Shown here: positions 1 to 11,925 of the stretch, one piece after another
Layout: each line of letters opens with the position of its first letter
How positions within the stretch are numbered: the first letter of the stretch is position 1
Assembly (NCBI GenBank): GCA_030062745.1
Contig: CP099854.1
Location: forward strand, 15,668,376 to 15,732,375
From: Capitulum mitella
Lineage: Eukaryota; Arthropoda; Thecostraca; Pollicipedomorpha; Pollicipedidae
Length of the DNA: 64,000 nt
Direction: 5' to 3'
The notes under the pieces: model-generated
What the model was told of the DNA's origin: nothing
Seen by the model: only the letters and a program-made list of their open reading frames with translations
Databases searched by the model: none
Program-made: the position numbers and the translations under genes

Positions 1-185
1 TTTGTGGAACTCCTAATCCTCATTAGTGCCTAGGTAGTCCATTTGCACACCATGGGTATTTATTTCTAAGTGCCTGCTGCACAGGTTTGGCATTTAAACT
101 AGGCATAGTTCCACATGGCGGTTATAACTGGCGAAAACCGGCGAAAAGTGGCAGAAGGAGACAGACATTGATTTCATACACTTAA

Positions 186-1428
186 ATCCGTCCCGACTGG
201 GAGGGAGGACAGTTGACTGCCCCCTGAGGTTTTTCTGGGATTGCGAGAGAATGAGCAAACACAGAGCAGCCAAACTTTGTGTACCTTTTGCTTCATCAAT
301 TTTACATCTCGTGTCAAAATTTTGACCTCAGATCAGGTCAGGTGCCTGACCTACGTCAGGTCAAACAAACCTATGTCCAAAAAGGTTTAGCACCCTCTAA
401 CTTTTTCGCAAAACAAGATATCTCAATAATACTTTCAAGGATTAGTGATCGTGATAGATGCAATAAATCTGCTATCTCAGATTTTTCGAAATTTTCCGGG
501 TCATTGACCTAAGGTTAAACGCATTTTTAACACATGTCGTCGTTTTTTTCGGAAATTGACGGAATATTTCATAACATTTTTAGTATGGAATGAAGCAGAC
601 ATCTAGCTACCATCATTGAGCAAAGTATCAATGACTTCCAGCCATTGGCCTGAGGTCAGGTCACGAATAACTGTAATGAACCAAAATGTACCACCGATGA
701 ATTCCTCAGGCGATGAATTACTCAAAATCGGCGATGAATTATTCAGAATGGGTAGAAAATGGCAGAACTAGCTTGCACAGACGTAAGTAATACCAGGAAC
801 CTCAAAAAGTTTGAAAAAGTAGCATATTTTGGAAATAAACAGGCTCTTGCGAATAAAGCTCAGCCAGTTGTGTAGATTGGTAACTGATGAATTTCTCCAA
901 AATTGAAGCATGGAAAACCATCACGAGAACCACTAAGATCAATAAAATATACATAAATCATCTTTTTTCGCGAAAATAAAGGAACGCTAAAATTAGTTCC
1001 CGTCAGTTTGTTATCGCATATGGCAGGAACGCACGCCTACAACTGCCGCGAGAAATGCCGTGTCTTTAACTCAGCGTTTCGGCGTATGTATTGAACAAAT
1101 CTGGGAAATTAGACGTGTATCGGCATCCGCGGACCTTTACTTTTGCATTGGTGGCTTTACCTATGCGTTTTTAGTCACCGCTCTTGAGATTCGGGTCATT
1201 TCTCGGTCTCATGCAGTCGGCTATGAGAAAAGATATATAGGGCGTAAATCGCTTACATATTATCTAAAACCAAAAATGAGACCAGTTTCGAGCTCTACTC
1301 GTCACAAGCTTTCCAACGGTATGCTTATTTTTATCGTGCGACCAACCGTTCGTGAGTTAGAGGGGGGCGGCCAGCTGCCCCCCACCGCAGTCCCCCATGT
1401 TCGAAACGGAGCGACGGTCGTGCGTGGG
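186..1428 (-). mobile_element. Family B non-autonomous TTAA element, copy B1 (inverted)
   Basis: This is the reverse-oriented copy of a ~1.24 kb repeat that recurs at 19.8, 23.8, 31.2, 39.8 and 51.9 kb. The left edge reads TTAA (182-185) then ATCCGTCCCGACTGG. The right edge reads GACGGTCGTGCGTGGG then TGAA, a one-base change from TTAA. The terminal inverted repeats are imperfect, the TTAA target resembles piggyBac-type insertion, and no transposase is encoded. The open frame near 1060-1430 recurs in the 23.8 kb copy only because the repeat is shared, so it is not called a gene. Confidence 0.75.
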
Positions 1429-2376
1429 TGAAATTTGCATTGTAATATAACGCTATAAACCTAAATAAGTAGAGCATTTCAGTGGCTAATTCACCACATT
1501 TGGCATACATTGGCTTCTTGCAGGCAAAGTGCTCTGCGAATTGCCATTGACTTGGTAATAAAAATGTTATGTGTAGGAACAAACCAGCAAAGGGTACAGC
1601 TTTGTAGTAATATACAGCTAGTATGGGATAATAGCTAGTGATTGATGATGTGATTAAATGTGATTATGATAAGAATGACGTGATGTGGTAACGATAAAAA
1701 TGATCAGATTAAGTGTGGGATTATAACCTTAGGAATATGCCGAGGCATACAAGCTGCCAAGTACTAGCCATTAGGGCGAATTAAGTGTTGTACATTTATC
1801 AAAAAACTTAAGTTTTTGTAGAGAAAATCGTAGAAATCACACAGCCAATGCCTGTCAGGCCTTGTCTTTCTTTCAGTCTCCCACGTGCTTGTACACAAAA
1901 TCCACCTTGTAGTTGCCCACTTGGTATGGTTAATGTACCATTCAGCGTGACCAATTTGGCGTATCTTCCCGTAATTACTGCAATTCACACAAGTTTGTAT
2001 TCTTTGTGCACATACCTTCCGAGGGTTATTTTCATACCCACAGCTGCCTTGCATACACTGTCGCCCGTTCTAGGGCAGCCTGGCTTTTCCTTATTACATA
2101 GCTAGGAAAGGCTGTGCTGTGAAAACAATGCTGTGAAAACGAAAAACATTCACTGCCTGCCTGAACGATGAGGGATGTGGCTAGCCACATCAATATGCAT
2201 TTTAAGATTGCAGTCATTATTATGGTTTAAACAAGTCTGTATCTTGTGTTCATGTCATGGGTAATCCATTGATAATACACTACCTGAATGATAATCAAAG
2301 GTTTTATTAATAGAGTGTTTACTGTTATTGGACGTGAAGTGGAGTGTAGCGCAGTAAAGTGGGCTTTCCTGAACGT
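1429..2376. other. Unassigned intergenic sequence
   Basis: AT-rich sequence between element B1 and the decayed Bel/Pao element. No convincing coding exon, RNA gene or repeat was seen. Confidence 0.4.
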
Positions 2377-4570
2377 TCATTGCTGCAGCTCGCGAATTAC
2401 AAGCCCTTCTGTGTCATGCAGCTTGTCCACGGAGAGTCGACCGGACTTCTCCCAGCTTTGACGACCTTCGACCGAGTAAGCGGCAGCAAAATTGGGCAGA
2501 AAACGCAGCAGCCGGCCGGCCACCAGTATGTAACGCAGCCAGCTGGAGAATCGCTCTGGGTCAGGAATGGCGGCCGCCGCTGTCTGCTCTTCTCGCCGAG
2601 TGACGAGCACCGTTCTCATTTCAGGACCGTCATCTGTCAGCACCTGCCGTTGTCTGCTGGCCAGTCAGGCTCCCTTCTCCAGATGCCACAGGGAGCTCCG
2701 ACCCTCGGACCCAGCGGCTGTGTTCGTCGAGCAAGGAAGCCATCAGACCTCCGAAGCAGTCGTCTGTTGGGTTTGCGTCGCCTGGGACATGCCGCCACTG
2801 GCTGGGGATCGACGAGTCGCGGACCTCAGCCACTCGATTTGCGATGAACGTGTGGAGCCTCTTGCTGTCGCCGGCTATGCACTCATTATGACCTGACTGT
2901 CGCTCTAAAACACGGTGATGTGTGTCTCCTGTGTGAGCTCCCGCACGACAGAGGCCGCCGGACGCGCGGCCAACACGGACGCTTGGGTTTCGAGACGTAC
3001 AATGGACAGCTTCTTGAACGGTGCGACTCTGCACTTACTCATGATGAAAGCACAGCGTGCTGTGTTGTCAGGGTACACGTGTCGTATTACGCTCCACGGC
3101 TCCAAAGGCCTTCTCATATCCGTCACAGGACACCTACGGTTATGCTCTCCGTGGCGCCATCTCTTGAGCGTCGTACCAGCGCGGCACTCTGACGCCACGC
3201 AGCTGGGTCAGTCCCGCCAGTCAGGCAGGCCAGTAATGGTTGGACTCGTCGGCGGTGTGCGGCTCGTCCCAGCCCTGTTGACTGGACCAGAGCGCTTGAA
3301 GCTGACGCTTGGCTACGAGTACGAAGGGCGTGACGAATCCGAGTGGGTCGCAAACCGACGCAACTGCGCGAAATATTTCCCGCTTGGTTACCAGCCAGAG
3401 CGCTTTGGCCAACCTGCCAGGGGATCAGCTGCTCATCTCATCCTGTTGCGCATCCCACACCACGCCAAACACCTTCTCAGCAAGCAGAAGCTTGTAATTA
3501 TCGGCGGAGCCGGAGGCTCGTTCCTGAGCAGGTATAACAGCTACGACGGATTTTTCATTGCACAGCCATTTCTTCAGGTGAAGACCACCTCTGACAGGAG
3601 CTTATTTACCTCGGTGACAGTGTCTCTTGCGGTGGTGCGATATTTGGCCGACGTTACCAGGTCATCCATGCAAAGGTGTTTTTGCACGGCTGACGCTGCT
3701 GCGCGATCCGCTGGCGTGTTCTCACATTTGTTTGTTCTTTTTTCTTCAACAAAAAGCTGGCCGACGCTGGAGGTCAGCGCGTGCCGAAGACGCATCTGTC
3801 CGTTTGATAGGTGTCCGGGGGACGGTTCGCATCCAGGCCACGCCAGAGAAGCCGAATCGCTGGCTGATCCTCCGCGCGCACCTCTACCTGCAGGAACATC
3901 TCCTCAATTTCGGCGACGAGAGCGACCTGTTCCTGGAGGAAGCGGAGCAGCAAACCCGGCATATGCTTCAGCAGGTCCGGACCTGTCAACAGATTGTCGT
4001 TGAGGGAAATGCCAGGGAATCCCGCTGCAGCATCGAACACCATTCTGAATTTACCAGGTTTGTTCTGGCTGGTAACCGCGTGGTACGGCAGTCACCAGCA
4101 CCTGGAGTAGTGTTCCCGGAGCTCCTCTTGTGCGGGAAACCTCTGGTCACGTACTCCTCCGTTGTCTCTCGGCAGGCCGTGGCCTTCTCTGGAGCTCGTC
4201 GGAGCGCCTTCTCGGTAGATTATAGCCGATGCAGGGCCATGGTGCGGTTGTCGAGTAGCGCGATGGAACCTGCCTGCCACAGCAGACCGGTTTCGTAGCG
4301 GTCACCTCTGCACTTGGTAGCAGACTCCGTGGTCTTCTCTGCCTGTCGGTCTTCGTGGGAGCGGAGTTGCTGCATGTTGTGCTTCGTGCCGAACGACTCG
4401 GTGGACCACCAGTCCTTCACCAGACTCTGGAGTTTGTCGCCGCCTGAGTGGTGCCGGGTCACGTGCATCATTTCTCCGCTCCTCACAGGTAGCAGCTGCG
4501 TCATGCTGCCGGCCAGGCGCCAGCCGAAGTGTGTCCGAATGGCCGCCAGTTGTCCCGGTTTACTCACGCG
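2377..4570 (-). pseudogene. Bel/Pao reverse transcriptase and RNase H-like remnant
   Basis: At 4567-4220 the linker includes MHVTRHHSGGDKLQSL and KDWWSTESFG. At 4043-3774 lies the RT palm start VVFDAAAGFPGISLND with LLTGPDLL and a fingers segment ending LLWRG. The RT catalytic motif appears near 3660 as LCMDDLVTS, where Tyr of the usual YVDD has become Cys. Downstream are TKREIFRAVASVCDPLGFVTPF (Pao/A17 type) at 3400, CRVAPFKKLSIVRLETQ at 3030, and SQWRHVPGDANPTDD at 2830. The last recognisable piece (2643-2377) is the segment just before integrase. Stops and frame changes interrupt it throughout. The family call is firm; activity is excluded. Confidence 0.85.
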
Positions 4571-5335
4571 GGCCTCACGCTTGACGATAGCCTCGAGTCA
4601 CGTCGGCACACGGCAGCAGCTCGATCTCCCGGCCGTTGGTGTTGGGAATCGAGATGTTCGCCAGGTGGCTCCACCGCTGCCTCTGTGACCAGTCCATCTT
4701 TTGTGCTCGGACGTTGAGCTGAGAAATGAAGAACACCTCAGGCACCGCTGCTGTTTCTGTCCCTTCATCCAAAGACAGCGGTGACATCTGGAGCGACACC
4801 ATCATCGCAGGTCGTCTCGTGTCGTTACCCTACGCGTTACCCAGTGTGAGCTCCCCCGTCGGCCCCGTCACCGACAGCGCTCGCAGCATGCGCTCTACAC
4901 AGGGAGACGTATCGGCTCCTGAGTCCAGCAGCGCAAGCCTGTCCCGAAACTTCCCGGCTGTGCCGTGCAGTCCACGCAGAGGACTCGCAGCAGTGTTGCC
5001 CTGATCTCGGTGACCACTTCCACAGACGTCGCTACCACGGTCCTCGGCTGGTCAGCGGTCAGTACTGAAGCCTTCTCTGGACTGACTTGGAGGACTTGTG
5101 CGGAGGAGGATGGTGTTTGACACGGCAGCCGCTCTCTCTGTAGATCACCTTACCCGACACCGGCTACTCCGACGTGACTCACCCAGACAGCGCTAACAAC
5201 GCCTACTTTCGCGCACGAGCTGCAAGCGGTCGGCAGGTGGCCTGGCTTTGAAAACCGGGCAGCTTTTTAACTTGTGCACTTCACCAACGCAGACCTGGCA
5301 TGCTGTGTCTTCCGTCACCTTCGTCGCCGGAGCAT
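4560..5335 (-). pseudogene. Bel/Pao gag zinc knuckle and protease remnant
   Basis: Around 5335-5225 the minus strand encodes a zinc-knuckle-like stretch with CQVC, a spaced His (EVHKLKSC) and a following Phe-Lys segment, as in Bel/Pao gag. Around 4990-4840 it encodes the retropepsin-like block with the catalytic triplet in ALLDSGAD, preceded by a hydrophobic strand and followed by more protease-like sequence. From 4805 to 4600 comes the QLNVRAQKMDWSQRQRW stretch typical of the protease-to-RT linker of Pao polyproteins (DUF1758 neighbourhood). Several frame changes separate the blocks, so no intact protein can be made. Confidence 0.75.
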
Positions 5336-5424
5336 AGGATCATACTCCCCCACACTTTTTTGGGAAACTTAACATTAACCCTATGGGAAAATGTCTCCTC
5401 CACGCACTTTTCTGGATGCCCCTG
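5335..5424 (-). mobile_element. Family C miniature element, hAT-like, copy C1
   Basis: On the minus strand it begins CAGGGGCATCC and contains CCCATAGGGTTAATGTTAA followed by a GTGGGGG stretch. The same core occurs at 16,984-17,095 and 59,070-59,206. The CAGGG start resembles hAT-type terminal repeats. The right terminus is decayed, so the boundaries are approximate. Confidence 0.45.
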
Positions 5425-6950
5425 CGCCTATGGTCAGCCTTGGTACCTTAAAAAGTCTTTAGTTCAGTTGTAAAAAATACGCAGTTGCATAAGTTCATGG
5501 TGTTGTGCTTGTGCATGTTCACGATCCGGTGGAGCTTCTTCACAAGATTGTTGTCGAATCCCAGCTGATTGGCGAATGTGCACAACTGCACAAAGTCATG
5601 ACGTACATGTGCATGTTCACAATTGTACATGTTCCCCAGTCAGCTGGAATTCGACGTCAATCCGGTGGAGAGGATGGCTTCACCGGATGGTCTAGTTTTT
5701 TGCCCTGCTGTACGCGACTGCATGGCTGGCCGCTCCCGTGGCAGCTGGCGCTCCGGTGAACGACCTGGATCTGTACCAGCGTCTCCCGCGGTACTGGGCC
5801 GTCGACAGCGGAGTCGCCGACACTTCTGTGGCGTCTTCAGGCGTCATTTGTGGTACCTGCGGCCAACCACTGTCGTGTTCGCCGTGTAGCGAGAAGGTGG
5901 TCGGTGCAACAAAGGGGCGGATGGCGGAGAAGCTGGTCGGCCTCGCTGTGCCTGAAGAGTTCACGAATGAGAACAGCTCCATCGCCGAGAAGACGCACCT
6001 TCCTGACGTCATCCATGAGACATCCTGGCTTCTCTTCTCGGGCTTGAACCTCGGTGGATCCGAGTGGCTAACTCATCCTGTTGACCAATGGAGCGAGAGT
6101 GCGGATCTCTGCGAGTTCAACAAATCTCGGTTCTTACCTGCAAGTTACCAACGAGGTGGCAAAAAAACGGGGAGTGGGCATTTGATTCTAGAATAAAGGG
6201 CGCTAGAATAGAGTAAATATTTAGAGAGTAATAGAGTAAACAGAGTAAATCTAAAATAAACGGCAAACAAAGGCAAGGACCAGCTGCAAGATCTCCTTCT
6301 GGCTGGTGGAAGGGTGGAGAAGAAAACTGGGAGGTATCAAAAAGTCTTCTCTTACCAAATCGGAATAATAGGGGATAGGAAGAAGAGGGGAAGGAAAGGG
6401 AAAGGATACGGAAACTGAAGGGAGCAGGATAGTATGAGACAGCTGAGATAAATCGGATATGAGTGATTGTTTCCTTTTTTAATTGAGGGGATGATCGGTA
6501 ATACTTTTAGGAAGTAAATGTGCCTCATTCTCTCCATCTATTGTTTTCACTTGTTGGTTACATGCACCAAAGAACGAAGCAGTACAAGCATGTGGTAGAT
6601 TAAAATGGTTTGCGGCATTGCATTTGTTTAATAATAAGACTACTTGGAATGCTAAAACTTTAAAACCACTGAATACAGGTGCCTAAAACCTATCAGAAAC
6701 GACACCTTTCACCAAAAGGATTTGGAAAATATGACCATTTGGAGTTGCAGCCTAATTCCGTAAAAAAGATATACAACTGCATGTTTGAACCAAAAACTTA
6801 AATTTTCAGGCACCTTGTGCGACCCGTAAATGTTGATCGATTTGATCAAAAGTGCACCGTTGTATCTGTTTTGAACCAAACATGGGAAAACACGCAATGC
6901 TACGATTAAAAAGAGAAGAAAATTGGGCCCCCCTACTGTACAGGTGCAAC
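5425..6950. other. Unassigned sequence with short internal duplications
   Basis: A 5,505-5,690 stretch repeats the motifs catgttcac and tccggtggag. Between 5,700 and 6,200 the base composition is higher in GC and long frames exist on both strands, but none shows a recognisable domain. It may be more gag sequence of the neighbouring relic. From 6,200 to 6,950 the sequence is AT-rich and shows nothing. Confidence 0.3.
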
Positions 6951-7530
6951 CCGTGCAGCTTTGAACTGTGCAGCTGCGACCCTCAGCACTAAACACATGC
7001 GACCCTCAGAAGTGTACAACTGCGAACTCAGTAGTGTGCAGCCAGGGCTGGAAATCTGGCTTTTATTCTTGGTGTCGGAACATATTTTTTGTGGAGTACA
7101 GCATTTTACGAAAAATAATGCTGGTTAAAGTTGGCATTTTTGGTGTAAGCCAGTTATGACATCATACCTGTTTCTTACGGAATGGAAACAGTCATTTGTT
7201 TGCAGAGTTAGGGATTCGTCAACATGGCTGTAATGTATATTTTTGATGCAGGCACAAGATCAGACTTTGGGAGTATGAAATGTTTTTAGAGCACATATTT
7301 TTGGTTTTCTTTACCACCAAAAAACAGCATCTTTTCCAATCCTGCTTGCAGCTGTGACCCTCAGCAGTGTACAGTTGTGGCTCTCAGCACTGTACAGCTG
7401 TGACCCTCAGCAGTGTACAGCTGTGACCCTCAGCAGCTGTGACCCTCAGCAACGGGGACCCTTACGTGACCATAGCAGCGTACATTACCTCAGCCATAGC
7501 TTGCCCTCAGCAGTGTCAGCGTGACCCTCA
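6950..7530 (+). repeat. Degenerate ~24-bp minisatellite
   Basis: Irregular copies of CAGCTGTGACCCTCAGCAGT occur at 6,955-7,045 and again, more regularly, at 7,350-7,530. They are separated by ~300 bases of AT-rich unique sequence. Confidence 0.6.
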
Positions 7531-7599
7531 GTTGTGGTGCACCTCGTCCACTGTACCTCAGCAGGGCCGGTCGGATCGAGCACGGCTCGCCTGGACCGC

Positions 7600-7623
7600 A
7601 GCCATCTCCGCGGCGGCGGCTGC

Positions 7624-7654
<31 letters not shown>

Positions 7655-7665
7655 AGAGTGGCTGC
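7600..7665 (+). repeat. GGC/GCC triplet microsatellite in GC-rich block
   Basis: A (CGG)n run lies within a GC-rich, CpG-rich block at about 7,560-7,760. The alanine- and arginine-rich frames through it follow from the triplet repeat and are not called genes. Confidence 0.6.
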
Positions 7666-7764
7666 GGGCGGGCCGGCAGACGGACGCGGCGCCGCGCTGC
7701 TGACAGACCGGGCCGTTTGGCCTCAGCGAGGCAGCCAGCACCTGTCAGGCGGCGTGAAGACAGG

Positions 7765-9866
7765 TCACACGGGTGAGGTGGTGTGAGAACGACCGACGCG
7801 TCCGGGCCCATGTGAAAGCGGTCGGCACGCGCTGGTGTGAGGATGGTCCCCTGTGAGACAGCGTGAGCACGGGTTGTGAGACGGTGTGAGCAGCGTCGAG
7901 GGTGCAGTGGGAGTGTATGGTGCAGTGGTAATACAAGACAGACAGTTTTCCCGACGGATGACGAGGAGGACGCGAATGAACGCCGAAACCTCGAATGTTC
8001 CAAAAAACTTTTCCCCGAATTCGTGACAACGTCCAACACGACCGACGCTCTCGTGGAGCTTCGAGCTGTTTTGTGCTGTGTATTTAAAGGAGGAAGCTGT
8101 GCTGAACTCTGCAACATCATGTCGTCGTACCAGGTTAGTTGCCCGGTCGTGCATCCCAGCACCCCGCCTGGTTTGCTTTTAACAGTCAGGTGTGCAAGGG
8201 TGTGAGACGGAGGTGACACCTTCGTCCCAGACATGCCGTTTAGCCCTGTTGATATGGAATGCTGGCTTCTGAGACGTCTTGAAAGGCTGCCAGTAAAATG
8301 GGGCCGGCGTGTTAGGGTTATTTTTATCATCAGTTACGGTGGTCGTGTGGTCCGACAGCGGTGTGGCGACTGCCAGTTGCGCGGATCGGTTCTCCGTGCG
8401 GGCCAAACTCTGCTGTGACACTGTGGAGCCGTTTGGCTGTTTCGGCTGTCGGCCCGTGTAAGATAAGTGAAAGCTTGCCGGTCTCGCCTTGCCGACAGCC
8501 TTTACGTCCTTGAAACTAACGTTACCACTACACGAACAGGAAGGGGGCTTGTTATGATTACCTTCTCTGTGCTACCAGCGCCAAGGAAAATGCAAACCAC
8601 ACAGTTCTCAATGGATCAAAGTAATCCATAGCGTCATAGTGACGTTTACTCTCGTGTTGTCTTACTATCTGTTTATCGTGTGTTATGCGCTTGATTAGGC
8701 CCGTGGACTGTTAGCACTTTCGTTTTGCCTTTTTTCCATTTCGACAAAGCCGACTGTGATGCAACCTGACACTTTCAACTGGGATCGGGCAAGCAAAACT
8801 GGAGAAAATGCAGACAGCTGAACATAGATGGACGATCCGATCCATTCATATGAGTTACTCCTTTTACCTCAAAACAGCGAGTTCATTTCCGGCAGCGGTG
8901 GATTGCCGACTGCGGGCATGGCCAGTTTCGGTGCCCGCAGCAGCTCCATAAACTGTCGTGGAACAGATGCTGCGGGGGACGCTGGTCCGTTGCAGGTGGC
9001 CCGCGGTCTCGGCACTGCCACCTGCCGTCCTCTGCACTGACACTGGACGGCCTGTCCTGGCCGACGCCACAGAGCAGTGGTCCTGGCACGAGAGGGCCTC
9101 CGCTTCTGAGTCTGCTGCAGACCAAGCTGCAGAAGCCCCCACCTCTGTTGAGCCCCTCCATTTCGCAATCTTGCGATCACATATGGTCCAGAAACACGCT
9201 GCTTTGCCATTTCCAAGTCGTGATGTTTAGCCCAACCGGTTACATGCAAGCTGGAACCAGTTAGTTCTAGAAACGAGGCGAACTGATGGGTGGTACGTGC
9301 TAGGTCGAAACGAGGCGAACTGGTGGGCAGTACGTGCTAAGCTGCAGCCAGACCCCAGCCGTAATATACTTGGTCTTATACAGTCACGGGTTTCATGCGT
9401 TTTTAAGTGGTGGTTAGTCGAAAACTGTGACCTTCCCGTACTGCGTCTCGGTGTGAAATTATAGGTTCTGTTCAGAATCGAGTTCACCTTAACGGCAAAA
9501 TAATTGGGATTCGAGCTTACGGTGACCGAAATTAATGAGAGCTCATCATTAAGCGGTGTAAATGAACGGCCGATTTCCATGAATTTCATCACGGCGGCCT
9601 CCGTCTCCTCCGAACCATTTCCCGTCACCTTCAGGCAGGCTTCTCTCGCGGCCCCCTTGCGCAGAACTGGAGTCCCGAGCCAAAGGCGTGTAACCCCGTC
9701 CAAAGGCGTTGCTCTCTTCCTGCGCTGGCTACGCCCGTGCCGGAGTCGTATTGCATGACTTGTCCGGCCTGCTGTTGTCGATGCGGCAGCGTCCGCGCCA
9801 CGGGGTGTCCAGCTCCGCTTTGGTATGGAGATTCGAACCGGCACTGCCCTGGCGACGCCCAAACCT
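7765..9866. other. Unassigned sequence
   Basis: Several short overlapping frames are present, but no domain, repeat family or splice-consistent exon is recognised. A ~45-base direct duplication (GAAACGAGGCGAACTG) lies at 9,268-9,345. Confidence 0.3.
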
Positions 9867-10375
9867 GTGACTCTGTGAGAGTGTGCCATTGTTGTGGTCC
9901 GGCCGGAGTCCGGTACTCTGTGAGAGTGTGCCATTGTTGTGGTCCGGCCGGGGCCCGGTACTCTGTGAGAGTGTGCCATTGTTGTGGTCCGGCCGGGGTC
10001 CGGTACTCTGTGAGAGTATGCCATTGTGGTGGTCCGGCCGGGGCCCGGTACTCTGTGAGAGTGTGCCATTGTTGTGGTCCGGCCGGGGCCCGGTACTCTG
10101 TGAGAGTGTGCCATTGTTGTGGTCCGGCCGTGGTCCGGTACTCTGTGAGAGTGTGCCATTGTTGTGGTCCGGCCGGGGTCCGGTACTCTGTGAGAGTGTG
10201 TCATTGTTGTGGTCCGGCCGGGGTCCGGTACTCTGTGAGAGTGTGCCATTGTTGTGGTCCGGCCGGGGTCCGGTACTCTGTGAGAGTGTGCCATTGTTGT
10301 GGTCCGGCCGGGGTCCGGTACTCTGTGAGAGTGTGCCATTGTTGTGGTCCGGCCGGGGCCCGGTACTCTGAGACC
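9867..10375 (+). repeat. 45-bp minisatellite, about 11 copies
   Basis: The unit starts GGTACTCTGTGAGAGTGTGC and is exactly 45 bases, repeated about 11 times with very few differences between copies. Because 45 is divisible by three, several frames on both strands stay open and encode 15-residue repeats (for example YSVRVCHCCGPAGVR on plus, MAHSHRVPDPGRTTT on minus). No start context, splice sites or known domain supports coding. Confidence 0.9.
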
Positions 10376-10379
10376 AGGT

Positions 10380-11567
10380 CGCTGGTGCGGAACACTTCGA
10401 CCAGAACCTGTTTCGGCGTCATGAGATATAGATATAGAGACATAGGGCCAAGAGCAGTCGACGGTTGTCTGTCAGACCCTTGAGCAGACAGGAAAATAAT
10501 TAGGCGCGTGGCTGTTTGTTACGCACTGGAAAAGCGACTGCAAGGCACAGGAAACGATAACGGTTTTTTCCTCGATACATCATGCATTAGTAAGAGACAA
10601 ATGGATTACAGTAGAGAAACTCCTGGTCGGTGGCTACGCCACGGGTTTTGAATGGGGCGGGGGACAGATATAACGAAAGAAAGAAATATAATCGTTGGCT
10701 TCCCCTCACATATAATTTACCTTTCTTCACGGATTTCACACATCTCATTTAACGTTCCAGAATGGACTGGGCACCATCAAAGAAGCGTTCTTCTTTTCTT
10801 GCGTACATTGTAAATTATCGTGCACACTCATAACATGCAGTCTTTAACATGATGATCTGGAATACTTGCATAACAAATGTACCAGTCAAGTTCGTACCGC
10901 AAGCACAAGCGTCAAGTTAGACAGAAATAACTTCTGGAAGTGACTCAAACAGGGATGCGCGTTTACACAAGACAGTCCTTACAGAAGATGCTAAACTAAC
11001 TGGCAATGCTTGCTTAGTTCATGCCTGTTACTGATTATTGATGCTGGCCAAATGTATGGACATGCAAATGCTGCTGCCTTGGAAAAACTGGACGCCTGCT
11101 CTTTATGCCGACAGCTGCGTCAACCAAGTGCGTGCGCACCTTGTCTAACGCGATTATAGTTGGGTGTTTCGATTGGCACTAACAGACACAAGAGCAGTAA
11201 TTGTTACTTTTTGTTTGATGTTTAGTTGTCAGCCTATAAGCTTAGAGTTGAGTTGTTTTGAAACCCTCGTTACTAATACTGTTGATCAAATAAACGTAAT
11301 TATGTGTGAACCAGGCCTTTGTTTGCTTGACGGAGCAAACAAAAGTCCGATTTTCATCGACTGATGGATGAAAGCGTTTGCTTATTCATTCCTGAACAAG
11401 CGCAGACTGTCTGGTCTGTCCTACAGACGCTCTGACTCGGGAGTATTCTGTCGCGTTCGTCAGTGTTCGGCGACATGCTCATGGCGTACCCGGTGGGCGA
11501 TGTGTTGCCGCGTGCCGGTACCGGCGTTCAGCGCTTGTAAGCGGCCAGCGCTGAATGAGCCGAGACA
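10380..11567. other. Unassigned sequence
   Basis: AT-rich unique sequence. No gene, repeat family or RNA was recognised. Confidence 0.4.
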
Positions 11568-11925
11568 AGAAGATCACCCAGACCAAGGCACGGCCACCCA
11601 GACCACAGCGCAGCCGGTCAGACCACGGCACGTCAGCCCAGACCAGAGAATGGCTGCCCAGACCACGGCACGGCCGCTCAACTCACGGCACGGCCGCCCA
11701 AACCACGGCACGTCCGCCCAGCCCACGGCACGGCCGCCCAGACCACGGCTCAGCCGCCCAGACCGCGGCACAGCCACCCAGACCAGAGGATGGCCGCCCA
11801 GACCAGACGACGGCCACCCAGACCACAGGCACGGCCGCCCAAGCCACGGCATGGCCACCCAGACCACGACACAGCCGCCCGGACCACGGCACGGCCACCC
11901 AGACCAAAGGATGGCCATACCGTGG
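11568..11925 (+). repeat. 20-bp minisatellite, about 18 copies
   Basis: The unit is GACCACGGCACGGCCACCCA with frequent substitutions. Every frame shifts from unit to unit, so the array gives long repetitive frames on both strands with a 60-base coding period. This is expected of a 20-base unit and is not evidence of a gene. Confidence 0.9.

Larger units (their letters stand above)
2377..5335 (-). mobile_element. Decayed Bel/Pao LTR retrotransposon, internal region
   Basis: Read on the minus strand from high to low coordinates, this segment shows, in order, a gag-type zinc knuckle, an aspartic protease, the linker typical of Pao polyproteins, a reverse transcriptase, an RNase H-like region and the segment that precedes integrase. 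The order and the motifs fit the Bel/Pao group. The reading frame is broken many times by stops and frameshifts. The integrase end is missing below 2377, and I could not find flanking LTRs, so this is a truncated, inactive relic. A small hAT-like element (5335-5424) abuts the gag side. The domain pieces are listed separately. Confidence 0.85.

Noticed and set aside
1060-1431. Similar open frame at 1060-1431 and 23857-24207 suggesting a conserved protein
   Set aside because: Both lie in copies of family B. The similarity is of the repeat DNA, and the other copies have stops there.
9227-10483. Proteins of 370 and 248 residues on opposite strands
   Set aside because: Both consist of the 45-bp minisatellite. 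The overlapping frames cannot both be real, and neither has supporting signals.
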